Positions 24,499-34,404 of a stretch of 64,000 bases of DNA are shown one piece after another. Numbering within the stretch: the stretch's first letter is position 1; every line of letters begins with the position of its first letter. Position numbers and translations under genes: made by a program. The notes below the pieces were generated by a model. The model did no database searches, was not told the DNA's origin, and saw only the letters and a list, made by a program, of their open reading frames with translations. This DNA comes from Verrucomicrobium sp. BvORR106. Its GTDB lineage: Bacteria; Verrucomicrobiota; Verrucomicrobiia; Verrucomicrobiales; Verrucomicrobiaceae. The stretch lies in contig NZ_BATR01000094.1 of the NCBI RefSeq assembly GCF_000739655.1, positions 1-64,000 of the forward strand, read 5' to 3'.

Positions 24499-27027
24499 CT
24501 ATTCCAGGTAGATGGCATCTCCCAGACGGAGTTCATCGAGGTAATAACTCTTCAGGTAACCGAGGGTGGGGTGCGTATCAAGATCGCCCGTGTACTTAAA
24601 GTGGACCGGCACCCATGGGTCACCGGTAGAGGGGAGCTGCACCGGGGATTTCAGGGAGCGACTGGTCTGCGTCAGTTCCACCGGAGCTGAGAGCAGCGGG
24701 GATGTGACAGTGAGGGCGGACTGGCTGCGGTTCTCTCCCATAAATCGCACGCGCAACTTCAGCACAGGTTCACCTATCAGATGGCGAGGCAGCTCCAGCC
24801 ACAGGGTGCCCTCTTGTTTGCCCCAAATAAGCAGATGACCGTCTTTGGTCCTGGGTTTGGTTGAAGCAAAGTCACCCCAGTGGATCTGAGGCTGCAGCCC
24901 CAGGTTCTGAGTCAGCGTGGGGGGCGTCAGACGAAAGAGGCGTTCCTCACCCAGCTGGACTTGATAGGCGCTGCCAGGGGTCTTGCGGAAGAAGAAGAGG
25001 CTGTCTCCAGCTTCGCCTTTCACGGGAGGTACGAGCTCGATGAGAGACATCTGGGGGTGCATCGCTTCAAGGGTGGATTCATGCCATTGGCGGCTGGCGA
25101 TGATGAACCCTCTTTCAGCGGGGTGATTGAGCACGGCGGTGCGTGAGAGCGCTCCGCCTTGAGGGCTGTACACCAACCTGGTATAGCTGCTGTTCAGTTC
25201 GAGATAGGGTGTCTTATCAGGGGCCTCCGAGTAGGTGAATAGAGGGAATTCGGCAGATGGCTTGCCGGGGCTCTCCTTGAGCGTGGTGCCGATCTGGCTG
25301 AGGACTGCTTTCGAATAGAGCGACATTTCGAGATGGCGATGGCCTCCCAGGTCGCTGAAATGGGCGCCTTGATCGAGGCGGAACATCATGATGCCTCGGC
25401 CCCGGCCAAACTGATGCCACCCGAGTGCGGCCAGAAACACGAAGCTCAGGCTGCCCGCGAGCAGTGGCTGCCAGCGTTCTGATTTGACCAGGATCCTGCT
25501 GCCGCGATCCACGACAACCAGCAGGCCTCCGAGTGCGGAGAACGTGGCTAGCGGCCCCCAGCACCAGTTGGGGATGTCCTTGGCCAGATCCCAGAGGTGT
25601 TGGGGGTGGAAAGGCAGGGGGACGTGGGGCAGATGGGCCACGACGAGCGATGGCAGCAGCGCCGCAAACGGGAATACAAGTATGGCAGCCAGGCCTGGTT
25701 GCCAAGGCTGGCGACGCCAGTGCACCAGCATCACGAGCATGCCCGCCAGGGCCACCCCCACATACGGACGTGTCGCCCAGTGGTTCAAAAAGAAAACGTG
25801 CGTGAAATCCGACTTCCCGTCCAGGGGCGAGCGGGAGCAGGGCGTGAACTCCACTGGCAGCAGCAGCCAGCAGGCCGCCATGGAGGCTACGAGTACCGCC
25901 ATGCCCATGCCAGCTTGTTTTCCTTGAACCCGCTGATGCCAGGAGCCAAGGATGGAGTCGATGGGTTTGCTCAAGAGCCAGAGAGCTGCCACCCCTACCA
26001 CGGTGCCCACGCCGGCAAGCCATTGGGGCTGGTGCAGCATGGTGGCCAGTGAGAAGGAGAGGGGGAGCCCACACCACCACGCGACGGCGAGCAGATGCCG
26101 GCCCGGCCGCGGCAGGGGCTGGAGCACGAGCACGAGACAGAGAAACACCGCCAGATAGGGGATGGTGATGGCTCCAAACCCAAAGGCCAGACTGAAGAGG
26201 GCCCCGGCCTCCACCCCGGCCTGGCCTGACTCACCCCGCGCAGCCGCCCAAACCCACCTGGCCATTCCGGCAAACAGGAAGAGCACGGCGAAGGGCGTCT
26301 CCTTGGCACTGATGAAGAGCCCGTAGTCCCCCATCATGGTCGTCAGGAAAAGGATGTAGAGGACGACCGGGGCCCATGCGCGGCTGGCACCGGGAAGGAA
26401 GGCGCACAGGCGTTTGGAACAAAAGAATGCCAGAAGATTGAGCACCAGTTTGCTCCCGGCTGCGACCGTGGCCGCAGGGATGGTTGGAGCCAATAACACT
26501 GAGGGCCAGTAGAGCCAGGCGATGTAACCCGGTGAACCTTGGGCCGCCAGAAAGCTCACGCCGGGCTTCATCACCGCACCCGCCATCCAATACAGGGCGG
26601 CGTTGTCCGAAGCGTAAGGGAACTGGAAAATGGCAAAGGCGGCAAATGACAGTGCAAGGACCATCCCTGCCAGGTTGAGAGGCTGGCAAAGCTGTCTCAC
26701 CAGACCCGTCAGCAGCCCGATGTAATTCTTCCAGAATCCCGGGCTGGACAGGCTGCAAAGAGCGATCAAGGCCGCATCCGTCCCTTGTTTGACAAGCCAG
26801 GCGGTCGCAGGCTGGCCCTTTAGATCCAGCGCCAGGGCATGCACCACGAAGAATTGCAACGTGGACCAGAGCAGGCCGAGGGCCATGGCGTGCACTGCGG
26901 TGTCTCCTGCGGCTGAGGAGAAGGGGATCCATTTTTCGCACCGGATCCGGAGGGCGTATCCCGGCAGCATCAATCCTGCGAGAAACCAAAAGACGGTAAG
27001 CGATGACGCAAGGATGAGAGCGGACAT
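24499..27027 (-). CDS. Large polytopic membrane protein of unknown function (GT-C-like topology)
   Basis: An 842-residue protein. Residues 1 to about 530 hold 12 or more hydrophobic helices; residues about 540-842 are a soluble region with beta-rich segments and a likely jelly-roll-type end (LKLRVRFMGENRSQSALTVT, WVPVHFKYTG). The many-helix N-terminus plus C-terminal extracytoplasmic part recalls GT-C glycosyltransferases and bacterial membrane proteins of surface-polysaccharide pathways, but I see no DxD motif in the first loop that I can trust. It stands alone, without glycan genes beside it. Start ATG 27027. Confidence 0.7.
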   Translation of the reverse strand: MSALILASSLTVFWFLAGLMLPGYALRIRCEKWIPFSSAAGDTAVHAMALGLLWSTLQFFVVHALALDLKGQPATAWLVKQGTDAALIALCSLSSPGFWKNYIGLLTGLVRQLCQPLNLAGMVLALSFAAFAIFQFPYASDNAALYWMAGAVMKPGVSFLAAQGSPGYIAWLYWPSVLLAPTIPAATVAAGSKLVLNLLAFFCSKRLCAFLPGASRAWAPVVLYILFLTTMMGDYGLFISAKETPFAVLFLFAGMARWVWAAARGESGQAGVEAGALFSLAFGFGAITIPYLAVFLCLVLVLQPLPRPGRHLLAVAWWCGLPLSFSLATMLHQPQWLAGVGTVVGVAALWLLSKPIDSILGSWHQRVQGKQAGMGMAVLVASMAACWLLLPVEFTPCSRSPLDGKSDFTHVFFLNHWATRPYVGVALAGMLVMLVHWRRQPWQPGLAAILVFPFAALLPSLVVAHLPHVPLPFHPQHLWDLAKDIPNWCWGPLATFSALGGLLVVVDRGSRILVKSERWQPLLAGSLSFVFLAALGWHQFGRGRGIMMFRLDQGAHFSDLGGHRHLEMSLYSKAVLSQIGTTLKESPGKPSAEFPLFTYSEAPDKTPYLELNSSYTRLVYSPQGGALSRTAVLNHPAERGFIIASRQWHESTLEAMHPQMSLIELVPPVKGEAGDSLFFFRKTPGSAYQVQLGEERLFRLTPPTLTQNLGLQPQIHWGDFASTKPRTKDGHLLIWGKQEGTLWLELPRHLIGEPVLKLRVRFMGENRSQSALTVTSPLLSAPVELTQTSRSLKSPVQLPSTGDPWVPVHFKYTGDLDTHPTLGYLKSYYLDELRLGDAIYLE

Positions 27028-27185
27028 GACAGCCCGCCCCCTCTACCCGTGGAAGGCCAAACGTGTCAACGCCCGGTGCGGAGATTCGAGATTCAGGAGT
27101 CTCTCGCAGGACGGTTTAGCGGCATGAGGATGGAATATTTGGCCGACTCTTTCGTATGGTGGTTGTTCGCAACCTCCAACACACC

Positions 27186-28373
27186 ATGACGCGCCGACAC
27201 TTTCTCTCTGCCACCGCTGCCGCTGCGGCATCCCTGCCCTCCCTTCATGCCGCCCAGGAAGGCAGGCTGCGGGTGGCCGTGGTCGGGCATTCGGGGCGCG
27301 GTGCCTACGGGCACGGACTGGACACCATGTGGCTGCAGGTACCGGAGACGGAAATCGTAGGGGTGGCTGATGCGGATGCAAAAGGGCTGACTGGTGCCGT
27401 GACGAAGCTCAAGCTGAAGGAGGAGCAGGGCTTTGCGGAGTACACCAAGATGCTGGCAATGGTGAAGGCTGACATCGTCGCCATCGGGCCGCGTCACGTC
27501 GACCAGCATCGCGACATGCTGATCGCCGCCATCAATTCTGGTGCCAAGGGCATCTACATTGAGAAACCGTTTGTTCGCACGCTCGCTGAGGCGGATGAAG
27601 TGCTGGCTGCGGCGAAGGCGAAGAACGTAAAGATCTCCATCGCGCATCGGAACCGCTTCCACCCCGTGCTACCGGTCGTGCAGAAGCTCATCAATGACGG
27701 GACCGTGGGGCAGGTGTTGGAAATGCGTGGTCGGGGCAAGGAGGACCAGCGTGGGGGCGGGCTGGATCTCTGGGTGCTGGGTACTCATGTGATGAACCTG
27801 GCCTGCTATTTTGGGGGCAAACCCCTGGAGTGCTCCGCGGTCGTATTGCAAAACGGAAAGCCGGTGACCAAGGCGGACGTGGTGGAAGGGGCCGAGGGCA
27901 TTGGCCTCCTGGCCGGGAACGAGGTGCATGCTCGCTATCAGATGGAGCGGGGCATGACCGTTTACTTTGATTCCATCCAGAACGCCGGAGTGAAGGAAGC
28001 GGCCTTTGGCCTCCAGATCATCGGCACCAAGGGGATCGTCGATTTCCGGATTGATGTGGAACCGCTCGCCCATTTTCTGCCAGGCAATCCCTTCCGTCCG
28101 GTCAAGGAGGCCCGGGCCTGGCAGCCGATCACCACTGCAGGCATCGGTCAGCCGGAGCCCATTGCAGATCTCGGCAAGAAAGTAGGAGGTCACCTCACGG
28201 CCGCGGCGGACCTGATCGCCGCCATTCGGGAGAATCGGGAACTTCTCTGTAGCGGGGAAGAGGGGCGCACCACCGTGGAAGTCGTGGCCGGGGTCTTCGA
28301 ATCCCACCGGCTGGGCGGAGCCAGAGTGGCACTGCCTCTGATTGATCGCGAGAATCCGCTGGCGAAGCTGTAG
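27186..28373 (+). CDS. Tat-exported Gfo/Idh/MocA family oxidoreductase
   Basis: A 395-residue NAD(P)-dependent dehydrogenase-like protein. The N-terminus MTRRHFLSATAAAAASLPSL is a twin-arginine signal. The Rossmann part follows with VAVVGHSGRGAYGHGLDTMW, VGVADADAKG and GIYIEKPFVRTLAEADEVL, where EKP is the family hallmark. The C-terminal alpha/beta domain carries GLDLWVLGTHVMNLACYFGG. I use ATG 27186; the frame upstream is untranslated leader. Periplasmic members are abundant in Planctomycetota and Verrucomicrobiota and act on sugars, but the substrate is unknown. Confidence 0.92.
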   Translation: MTRRHFLSATAAAAASLPSLHAAQEGRLRVAVVGHSGRGAYGHGLDTMWLQVPETEIVGVADADAKGLTGAVTKLKLKEEQGFAEYTKMLAMVKADIVAIGPRHVDQHRDMLIAAINSGAKGIYIEKPFVRTLAEADEVLAAAKAKNVKISIAHRNRFHPVLPVVQKLINDGTVGQVLEMRGRGKEDQRGGGLDLWVLGTHVMNLACYFGGKPLECSAVVLQNGKPVTKADVVEGAEGIGLLAGNEVHARYQMERGMTVYFDSIQNAGVKEAAFGLQIIGTKGIVDFRIDVEPLAHFLPGNPFRPVKEARAWQPITTAGIGQPEPIADLGKKVGGHLTAAADLIAAIRENRELLCSGEEGRTTVEVVAGVFESHRLGGARVALPLIDRENPLAKL

Positions 28374-28481
28374 AGAAAGAGAGGGGTGAGTATTCCAGAA
28401 ATTATTGACAAAGAGAGACGATCTTGTGCACCTTCTCAAAACTCGTGTTTGACAGGGGCGCTAAAATGAATTTCATCGCCT

Positions 28482-29939
28482 ATGGGCGAAATCTCATTGT
28501 CTCTCTCTTTCGACGACGTGCTTCTGCTGCCTGGCAGAAGCGAAGTGCTTCCTGGTGAAGTCTATTTGGGTACGCAGCTGACCAAGGCGCTGCCTCTGAA
28601 CATTCCCGTGCTGTCCTCCGCCATGGACACGGTCACGGAAAGTGAACTGGCCATCGCACTGGCTCGCGAAGGCGGCATGGGGGTCATCCACCGCGCCTGC
28701 ACCATCGATTTTCAGGCAGAGCAGGTGGCCCGCGTGAAGCGCTCTGAGAACACAGTGATCCAGAAGCCGCTCACAGTCCGCCCCGACACCACCCTGGCCG
28801 AGCTGGCCCGCCTGATGCGTGAGAAGGGCGTGAGCGGTTTCCCCGTGGTGGATGAGCACAACGTCCTGGTGGGCATGGTGACGAGCCGTGACATGTGGTA
28901 CCTCGAAGACGAGTCCACTCCCGCTCACAAGATGATGACCCCCCGGGAGAAGCTGGCGGTGGGTGAGCCGGATACGAACTGGGAAGAAGCTCTTAAGATC
29001 CTCTATATCAACCGTATTGAGAAGCTGCCGCTGGTGGATGCCGCCGGGCATTTGGCTGGTCTGATCACCAAGCAGGATATTGAAAAGCGCCAGATGTTCA
29101 CCAGCGCCGCCAAGGATGGCCAAGGCCGTCTCCGTGCTGGCGCCGCGGTGGGCGTGAGCGAGGACTGCGTGGATCGCGCCCTCGCCATGCAGGCTGCGGG
29201 TGCAGATGCCATCTTCATCGATGCTGCTACGGGGCACACCTCCCGTGTCATGAATGTGATCAGCCGGCTGCGTGAAGCGCTGGGCGATGGCACCCCAGTT
29301 ATTGCTGGCAATGTGGTCACGAAAGACGGGGCCAAAGACCTTTGCGACGCTGGTGCGTCCGCCATCAAAGTGGGTGTGGGCCCAGGCTCCATCTGTACCA
29401 CGCGTATCATCTCCGGCGTGGGGATGCCGCAGTTCAGCGCGGTGCAGGAAGTGGCTGAAATCTGCCGCCCTCGCGGTGTGACGGTGATCTCCGATGGCGG
29501 CATCCGCTTCTCTGGCGATGTGGTCAAGGCCATCGCCGCCGGTGCGGATCTGGTGATGCTGGGTTCACTCCTGGCGGGCACGGCGGAAAGTCCTGGGGCC
29601 ATGGTCAAGTGGCAGGGCCGCACCTTCAAGGAGTACCGTGGCATGGGCTCCCTCAAGGCCATGCGCAAAGGCGCTGGCGACCGCTACGGCCAGAACTCCT
29701 CTGGCAAACTGGTTCCTGAAGGCGTCGAGGCCCGAGTTCCCTACAAGGGTCCGCTTGCCGACGTCGTCTTCCAACTCATGGGCGGTCTCCGCTCCGGCAT
29801 GGGCTACGTGGGCGCTGACAATCTGCACGAACTGCGCGAGAAAGCCCGCTTCGTCCGCATCACCGCCGGCGGTCTCAAGGAAAGCCACCCGCACGATATC
29901 GTGATCACGGAAGAACCCGTGAACTACGAAGTGGGTTGA
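28482..29939 (+). CDS. guaB: Inosine-5'-monophosphate dehydrogenase
   Basis: A 485-residue IMPDH, which converts IMP to XMP with NAD in GMP synthesis. The N-terminus SFDDVLLLPGRSEVLP and PVLSSAMDTVTE are diagnostic. Two CBS domains (about residues 95-205: VRPDTTLAELARLMREKGVS and LVDAAGHLAGLITKQDIEKR) interrupt the barrel. The catalytic loop is GPGSICTTRI with Cys305; the flap contains YRGMGSLKAM. It lies alone, with a terminator downstream. Confidence 0.98.
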   Translation: MGEISLSLSFDDVLLLPGRSEVLPGEVYLGTQLTKALPLNIPVLSSAMDTVTESELAIALAREGGMGVIHRACTIDFQAEQVARVKRSENTVIQKPLTVRPDTTLAELARLMREKGVSGFPVVDEHNVLVGMVTSRDMWYLEDESTPAHKMMTPREKLAVGEPDTNWEEALKILYINRIEKLPLVDAAGHLAGLITKQDIEKRQMFTSAAKDGQGRLRAGAAVGVSEDCVDRALAMQAAGADAIFIDAATGHTSRVMNVISRLREALGDGTPVIAGNVVTKDGAKDLCDAGASAIKVGVGPGSICTTRIISGVGMPQFSAVQEVAEICRPRGVTVISDGGIRFSGDVVKAIAAGADLVMLGSLLAGTAESPGAMVKWQGRTFKEYRGMGSLKAMRKGAGDRYGQNSSGKLVPEGVEARVPYKGPLADVVFQLMGGLRSGMGYVGADNLHELREKARFVRITAGGLKESHPHDIVITEEPVNYEVG

Positions 29940-29977
29940 TCGTCGATCCGAGTCAATAAATCAGAGATCTGAGTTTG

Positions 29978-30022
29978 AAGCCTTCCGCATCGGTGCCGCT
30001 AGTCGGCTGGTGCGGGAGGCTT
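29978..30022 (+). terminator. Terminator after guaB
   Basis: AAGCCTTCCGCA (29978-29989) pairs with TGCGGGAGGCTT (30011-30022) with one G-U pair, followed by TGTGTTTA. It lies 38 bases after the guaB stop. Confidence 0.7.
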
Positions 30023-30139
30023 TGTGTTTAGAGCTTGCTCGCCAGACATTGAACCGCTGGTTCGCGAGTGGAGTGAAGAACTTGAGAGTTCTCCGATGCG
30101 GCAGTTCCCATTTGTTCGTGAAATGCTTTAGTGCCTCCT

Positions 30140-30601
30140 ATGGAACAAAACGCTTCTCCTGCCGCTTTTGAGTTTGCCTCGCTCTGGGAGCGACTGGCCG
30201 CGCATCTCATTGATGGCGTGATCATGATCGCCATTTTTCTTGCTTTCATGTTCCTGTTTACCCAGCTGGGCTCTTACAGTCCGCTTCCGGAAAACGCTGC
30301 ATTGGTAGGGACGATGGTCTTGGCAGTGGGGTATCGGCTTTTCGGGGATGCTTTAATGGGTGGGCGCGCGATTGGGAAGAGGCGGATGGGAATTAAGGTC
30401 GTTGACGCAACCACTCGGAAAGCTTGTGCTTTCTGGCAGGGTGCACTTCGGAACGTGCTGTTCTTCATCCCGTTGCTGAATCTCCTTGATCTCCTCTTTC
30501 TGTTGCTGGGGAGGCAGGAGCGACTTGGCGACAGACTCGCCCGTACTTATGTGATCCGGGATGAACTTCTAGGGCCCCGACCTCAGAAATCCCTGTATTG
30601 A
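30140..30601 (+). CDS. RDD family membrane protein
   Basis: A 153-residue membrane protein with the RDD signature: LWERLAAHLIDGVIMIA at the first helix (the arginine and aspartates that name the family), GRAIGKRRMGIKVVD in the central loop and RQERLGDRLARTYV at the end. Three hydrophobic helices. RDD proteins are widespread but poorly characterised; some are suspected Na+/Li+:H+ antiporters. ATG 30140 is chosen over a GTG at 30131. One of three paralogues in 5 kb. Confidence 0.92.
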   Translation: MEQNASPAAFEFASLWERLAAHLIDGVIMIAIFLAFMFLFTQLGSYSPLPENAALVGTMVLAVGYRLFGDALMGGRAIGKRRMGIKVVDATTRKACAFWQGALRNVLFFIPLLNLLDLLFLLLGRQERLGDRLARTYVIRDELLGPRPQKSLY

Positions 30602-30702
30602 AGGTGCCACCATCTGGGAAGGTTCGGCGTAGTGACGGGCTTGGGCAGCTCCAAGAGAATGGAAGGCCTGGATGCGTATCTCGCCGGACCTAGGCAACTC
30701 AC

Positions 30703-32103
30703 TTAACCCCTCCCCAATGCCTGATTCAGAGCCGCGATTGCTGTGTTGAGTTCTTGGAGATTACATCCTCCACCGAAGCCAATCACGCGATCGCTGAGGA
30801 CAATGATGCCACGGTGCTGGACCTCGGTGGTCTGTTGATTTCCAGAATTGGATTGGATGGTTTGGAAAATGCCGGTGCGGATGTCCTGAACCTCTGCAGC
30901 GGGGACGAGGGTTTCATGCTGGGTAGCTCCGCAGGTTTCCAGGACTTGCAGCGCCTCAGGCGTGGCCGTGATCTGGTGATGCGTGCGGCTCATACGCCAG
31001 CCTGTGATCATGACCCCCAGTCCCATGACGCCGAAGGTGGCCACTCCGCCGCACCAGAAGAGGCAGAATCCGTTCCACAGGAGTCTGAAGAACAGTGGTG
31101 GACCATCTGCAGAGGTAATCCACATGCGTGCTCCCATCACGATCATGAAGGTGGCCACCGCCACGAAGGCAGTCCCCATGATCAGAATGCCCTTACCGAT
31201 CTTTCCAGGAGAGATGTGGACCACGCTGCCGCGGCCCCGGCGTTCCACTTTGATCCGTGAGCTTGGGGCGGGGCCCAGTATGGAAGTGTTATCGCGCAGA
31301 GGGACCTCGGCAGATGCTGCCAGGGGGGCGGCCGTGTGGCGGAGGCTCACGGCTTGACGCAGTTCCTCACAAAGCCAGGCCTTCTCCTCCGCCGTCAGCG
31401 TGCTGCCAAACTTAATCTTCCTGGGGCCAGCCTTAATTTCAATGCCGTGGACCGGTTTGTAGTTTTCAGTGTAGAAGACCACAAGCTCGATGCTCGATAT
31501 ATCCTCACGAGGTAGTGATTTGCGCTTCGGTCGACCCAACGTCCGACGTTCATGGATGAGTTCCACAGCATCCACCTGCAGAACGTGAAAGCTGTGGGTT
31601 TGACGCAAGCCGGCATAGATCAACCCGACGCCGATCAGAACAAAGGTGCCGACGATCAAGATCGCTCCGAGGTCAATGCCCTCCGGTTTGTTCGCCGATA
31701 GCATGGCGACTACGAATAAGGAGGAGAACAGGAACCAGATGATGCCGAACAGAAGCATGCCGCTGCATCCGCCCTTTGCCGGAACCGTCCAGGTACGGGT
31801 GGTGCCGTTGTCTTCGACAGTGATCCGGGAACTGGGTGGCTGGACGGATTGGAGCCGTCCTTCTCCCAGCAAGTCCTCGGGAGTCTTGTCGCGATCTGCG
31901 GCGACTTCCATGAGCGATGTCGTGTGGCCGCAGTGGGGGCACGTGACCAGCATGTCCCAGACGGCATCATTTAACTGATGCGGGAGAGTTACGGCACCCT
32001 GGCATTGGGAGCAGGGGAGAGAGCGTTTTCCTTTGCGGATTTTACGTTCGAGGAACCAGCGCAACACGGCGCGCTGCCAACGGGGCAGAGTTTGGACTGA
32101 CAT
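30703..32103 (-). CDS. Zinc-ribbon membrane protein, paralogue A
   Basis: A 466-residue protein. The N-terminus WQRAVLRWFLERKIRKGKRS leads to a zinc ribbon CSQC ... CPHC (residues about 31-60). Two similar modules follow, each with a short beta-rich piece and a pair of helices: SSRITVEDNGTTRTWTVPAK then FGIIWFLFSSLFVVAML, and SSRIKVERRGRGSVVHISPG then IMGTAFVAVATFMIVMGARM. The C-terminal domain (ILVLDSRVIGFGGGCNLQEL-like end) is soluble. The 461-residue gene upstream is a full-length tandem paralogue. No known family is recognised. Position among RDD genes suggests a membrane function. Confidence 0.75.
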   Translation of the reverse strand: MSVQTLPRWQRAVLRWFLERKIRKGKRSLPCSQCQGAVTLPHQLNDAVWDMLVTCPHCGHTTSLMEVAADRDKTPEDLLGEGRLQSVQPPSSRITVEDNGTTRTWTVPAKGGCSGMLLFGIIWFLFSSLFVVAMLSANKPEGIDLGAILIVGTFVLIGVGLIYAGLRQTHSFHVLQVDAVELIHERRTLGRPKRKSLPREDISSIELVVFYTENYKPVHGIEIKAGPRKIKFGSTLTAEEKAWLCEELRQAVSLRHTAAPLAASAEVPLRDNTSILGPAPSSRIKVERRGRGSVVHISPGKIGKGILIMGTAFVAVATFMIVMGARMWITSADGPPLFFRLLWNGFCLFWCGGVATFGVMGLGVMITGWRMSRTHHQITATPEALQVLETCGATQHETLVPAAEVQDIRTGIFQTIQSNSGNQQTTEVQHRGIIVLSDRVIGFGGGCNLQELNTAIAALNQALGRG

Positions 32104-32253
32104 GGTTGTCAGATGAATGGCTTGTTACTGAAATGATGATCCTCATGGGATGGATCCAACTGGTTCGCTGGAGGGGCCATGGGGGATGGATTTGATCTGC
32201 TGGCAGAACCGCTGTGGCCCGGGGAGGGCTTGCAGGGATCGGTCAGGGGAAGG

Positions 32254-33639
32254 TCACTCATGTCCCAGCGCTTGCTTGAGCGCGGTCGTGGTGGATTGGA
32301 GTTCAGAAAGGCTGCACTCACCGCCAAAGCTGATCACGCGATCTTGCAGGACGATAAGGGCGCAGTGGTTCACCTTGGTGGCTCTTTGCCGGTCCGAACC
32401 GGAAGCCATGGTGAAATAGATGCTGGTGCGGATGTCCCTCACGCCTGAGGCAGGGACGAGTGTTTCATGTTGCCAGTTCCCACGGCTCTCCAGCACCTGT
32501 AGAGCCTGGGGGCTGGCGGTGATCTTGAAGTGGGTGCGCAGCATGCGATAACCCGTGAGAAGGGTGCCCAACCCCAAGCCCACGAACAGGATGACGCTGA
32601 GGCACCAGAGGATGAAGAGGCCGTTCCAAATCAACAAAAAGGGCAGGGGCCAGGATCCCGAGAGCGGCAACCACAGGCCCCGTGCCATGATCAGCAAGAA
32701 GGTCGTGAAGGCGAAGATCACGCTGCCGAAGATCATGATCCCTTTGCCCAACTTCCCCGGAGCCACGTGAACGACGCATCCCTGTCCGGGAGTCTCGATG
32801 ACCATGCGGGGTGCTGGTGCTGACCCGGGGCTGTCCGTGGTTGTAACCTCTGACGAGACGGGGTCCCGGCGCTGCCCCAGGAGGGTGCGACGCAGATCGC
32901 CACAGAGCCATGATTTTTCGTCGGGAGGGAGTGCGCTGCCGAACCGAATCCTCCCTGATCGACCCTTGATTTCGATCACATAGACGGGACGACGGTTCTG
33001 GGAGTACAGGCGCTCCAGCTCCACGCTGACGATGTCCTCACGGGGAAGAAACTGGCGTTTGGTGGAGCCGAAGACGTTCCTCTCGTGGACCAGTCCTGAA
33101 GCATCCAGTGACAAGACATGGCTTGAGAAACTCTGGAGCAGTCCGCCGATGAGCAGTCCGACGCCGAGCAGGACAAACCCCACGACGATCAGGGGTGGCA
33201 CGTACCCCTGACTGGCGGCTTTTTCAGAAGAGAGAATGGCAAACGCGACGAAGGCGCAGAACGCCGTCCAAAGGGTGCCGAATTTGAGCAGCGGGTTCCA
33301 ACTCTTGGGCGCGGGCAGCGTCCAGGTGTGAGTTGCTCCGTTGTGCTCGTGATGGATGTGCGAGGTGGCCGGGGGGCTCTCTTCTATGTGCTCCCCGGCA
33401 AATTCTTCTTTGACTCTCTTGTGGCGGTAGGAGGCGGTTTCCAGGACGGAGCACGCGTGACCGCATGCTGGACAGGTAACGACTGCCTCCCACAGGATTT
33501 CATCGCTCAGCCGATGCGGGGTGGGAATACTCCCCTGACATTGGGGACAGGGAAGAGAACGCACTCCTTTGCGGAGTTGTCGCTCTAAAAACCAGCGCAA
33601 CACGGTGCGCTGCCAACGGGGCACTAGGTGTACTGACAT
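32254..33639 (-). CDS. Zinc-ribbon membrane protein, paralogue B
   Basis: A 461-residue protein collinear with the neighbour at 30703-32103: same start (VPRWQRTVLRWFLERQLRKG), same ribbon (CPQC ... CPAC), the same two-module design with SHIHHEHNGATHTWTLPAPK and PRMVIETPGQGCVVHVAPGK, and a matching end (VISFGGECSLSELQSTTTAL). The two genes are head-to-tail with a 150-base gap and so stem from a tandem duplication that has since diverged well beyond recent copying. Function unknown. Confidence 0.75.
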   Translation of the reverse strand: MSVHLVPRWQRTVLRWFLERQLRKGVRSLPCPQCQGSIPTPHRLSDEILWEAVVTCPACGHACSVLETASYRHKRVKEEFAGEHIEESPPATSHIHHEHNGATHTWTLPAPKSWNPLLKFGTLWTAFCAFVAFAILSSEKAASQGYVPPLIVVGFVLLGVGLLIGGLLQSFSSHVLSLDASGLVHERNVFGSTKRQFLPREDIVSVELERLYSQNRRPVYVIEIKGRSGRIRFGSALPPDEKSWLCGDLRRTLLGQRRDPVSSEVTTTDSPGSAPAPRMVIETPGQGCVVHVAPGKLGKGIMIFGSVIFAFTTFLLIMARGLWLPLSGSWPLPFLLIWNGLFILWCLSVILFVGLGLGTLLTGYRMLRTHFKITASPQALQVLESRGNWQHETLVPASGVRDIRTSIYFTMASGSDRQRATKVNHCALIVLQDRVISFGGECSLSELQSTTTALKQALGHE

Positions 33640-33767
33640 GCATTGCCGGACCCTCCGGCACGGCTAGCAACGCGCATGGACGGAAAAAATCAACTCCTTC
33701 CTCGCGAAACCTTTGTCACTTGGTGGTGGATTCCCCGGGCGGTCGGTGGGACGGTGGCACCCCCACC

Positions 33768-34241
33768 ATGCGAAGAAAAGCCCTTTCGGATGCCGAGATT
33801 GCCACGCTTTACCAGCGGTTGGCAGCGCATTTTATTGATAGCTGCATCATGGTCGCCGTCATGCTGGCGTTCGTGATTTTTGCGGGGACGATGGAGGGCG
33901 TGAACCGCTATTTGGCGGAAGGGCTGCGAATCTTCGGGGCTCTTCTGGCTCTGGCCTACCGGTTGCTGGCGGATGGTATCATGCGTGGTCAGGGGATCGG
34001 GAAGAGACGGATGGGAATCCATGTGGTGGCTGTCTCGACGGGGAAGCCTTGTGTGTTGGGTCAGTCTATGGTGAGGGCGTTGCCGATTTTCATCCCCTTC
34101 ATCGGGCTGGTGGACGTGTTCCTGCTTTTGGTAAACAAGCGTCGACGTCTGGGGGATTTCCTCGCTCGAACAGAGGTGCTGCAGGGCAACCCGTCGCCAC
34201 CACCCTTGCGGAAAACGAGAGCGCGGGCAAAGAAGAGCTGA
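33768..34241 (+). CDS. RDD family membrane protein
   Basis: A 157-residue RDD protein, second of the group: LYQRLAAHFIDSCIMVAVML, RGQGIGKRRMGIHVVAVS and KRRRLGDFLARTEVL. Three helices. ATG 33768 (MRRKALSD) lies 128 bases from the divergent zinc-ribbon gene start; the longer open frame from 33720 adds residues that are not similar to RDD proteins. A basic tail (RKTRARAKKS) ends the protein. Confidence 0.9.
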   Translation: MRRKALSDAEIATLYQRLAAHFIDSCIMVAVMLAFVIFAGTMEGVNRYLAEGLRIFGALLALAYRLLADGIMRGQGIGKRRMGIHVVAVSTGKPCVLGQSMVRALPIFIPFIGLVDVFLLLVNKRRRLGDFLARTEVLQGNPSPPPLRKTRARAKKS

Positions 34242-34404
34242 GGATGGCGAGGGTGGTTTTGGGGTGTTGGCAACAAAATTGCTGCAACATGCCGCCAACC
34301 TGTAGAGAATCGGCGATGAAAAAAGTCAGCGGGGAAGGGCCTATCGTGTGTGTGGCCGTTGCCCGTGATCAGATAGCAATACCCTGGCACCTGCGATTTT
34401 CCCC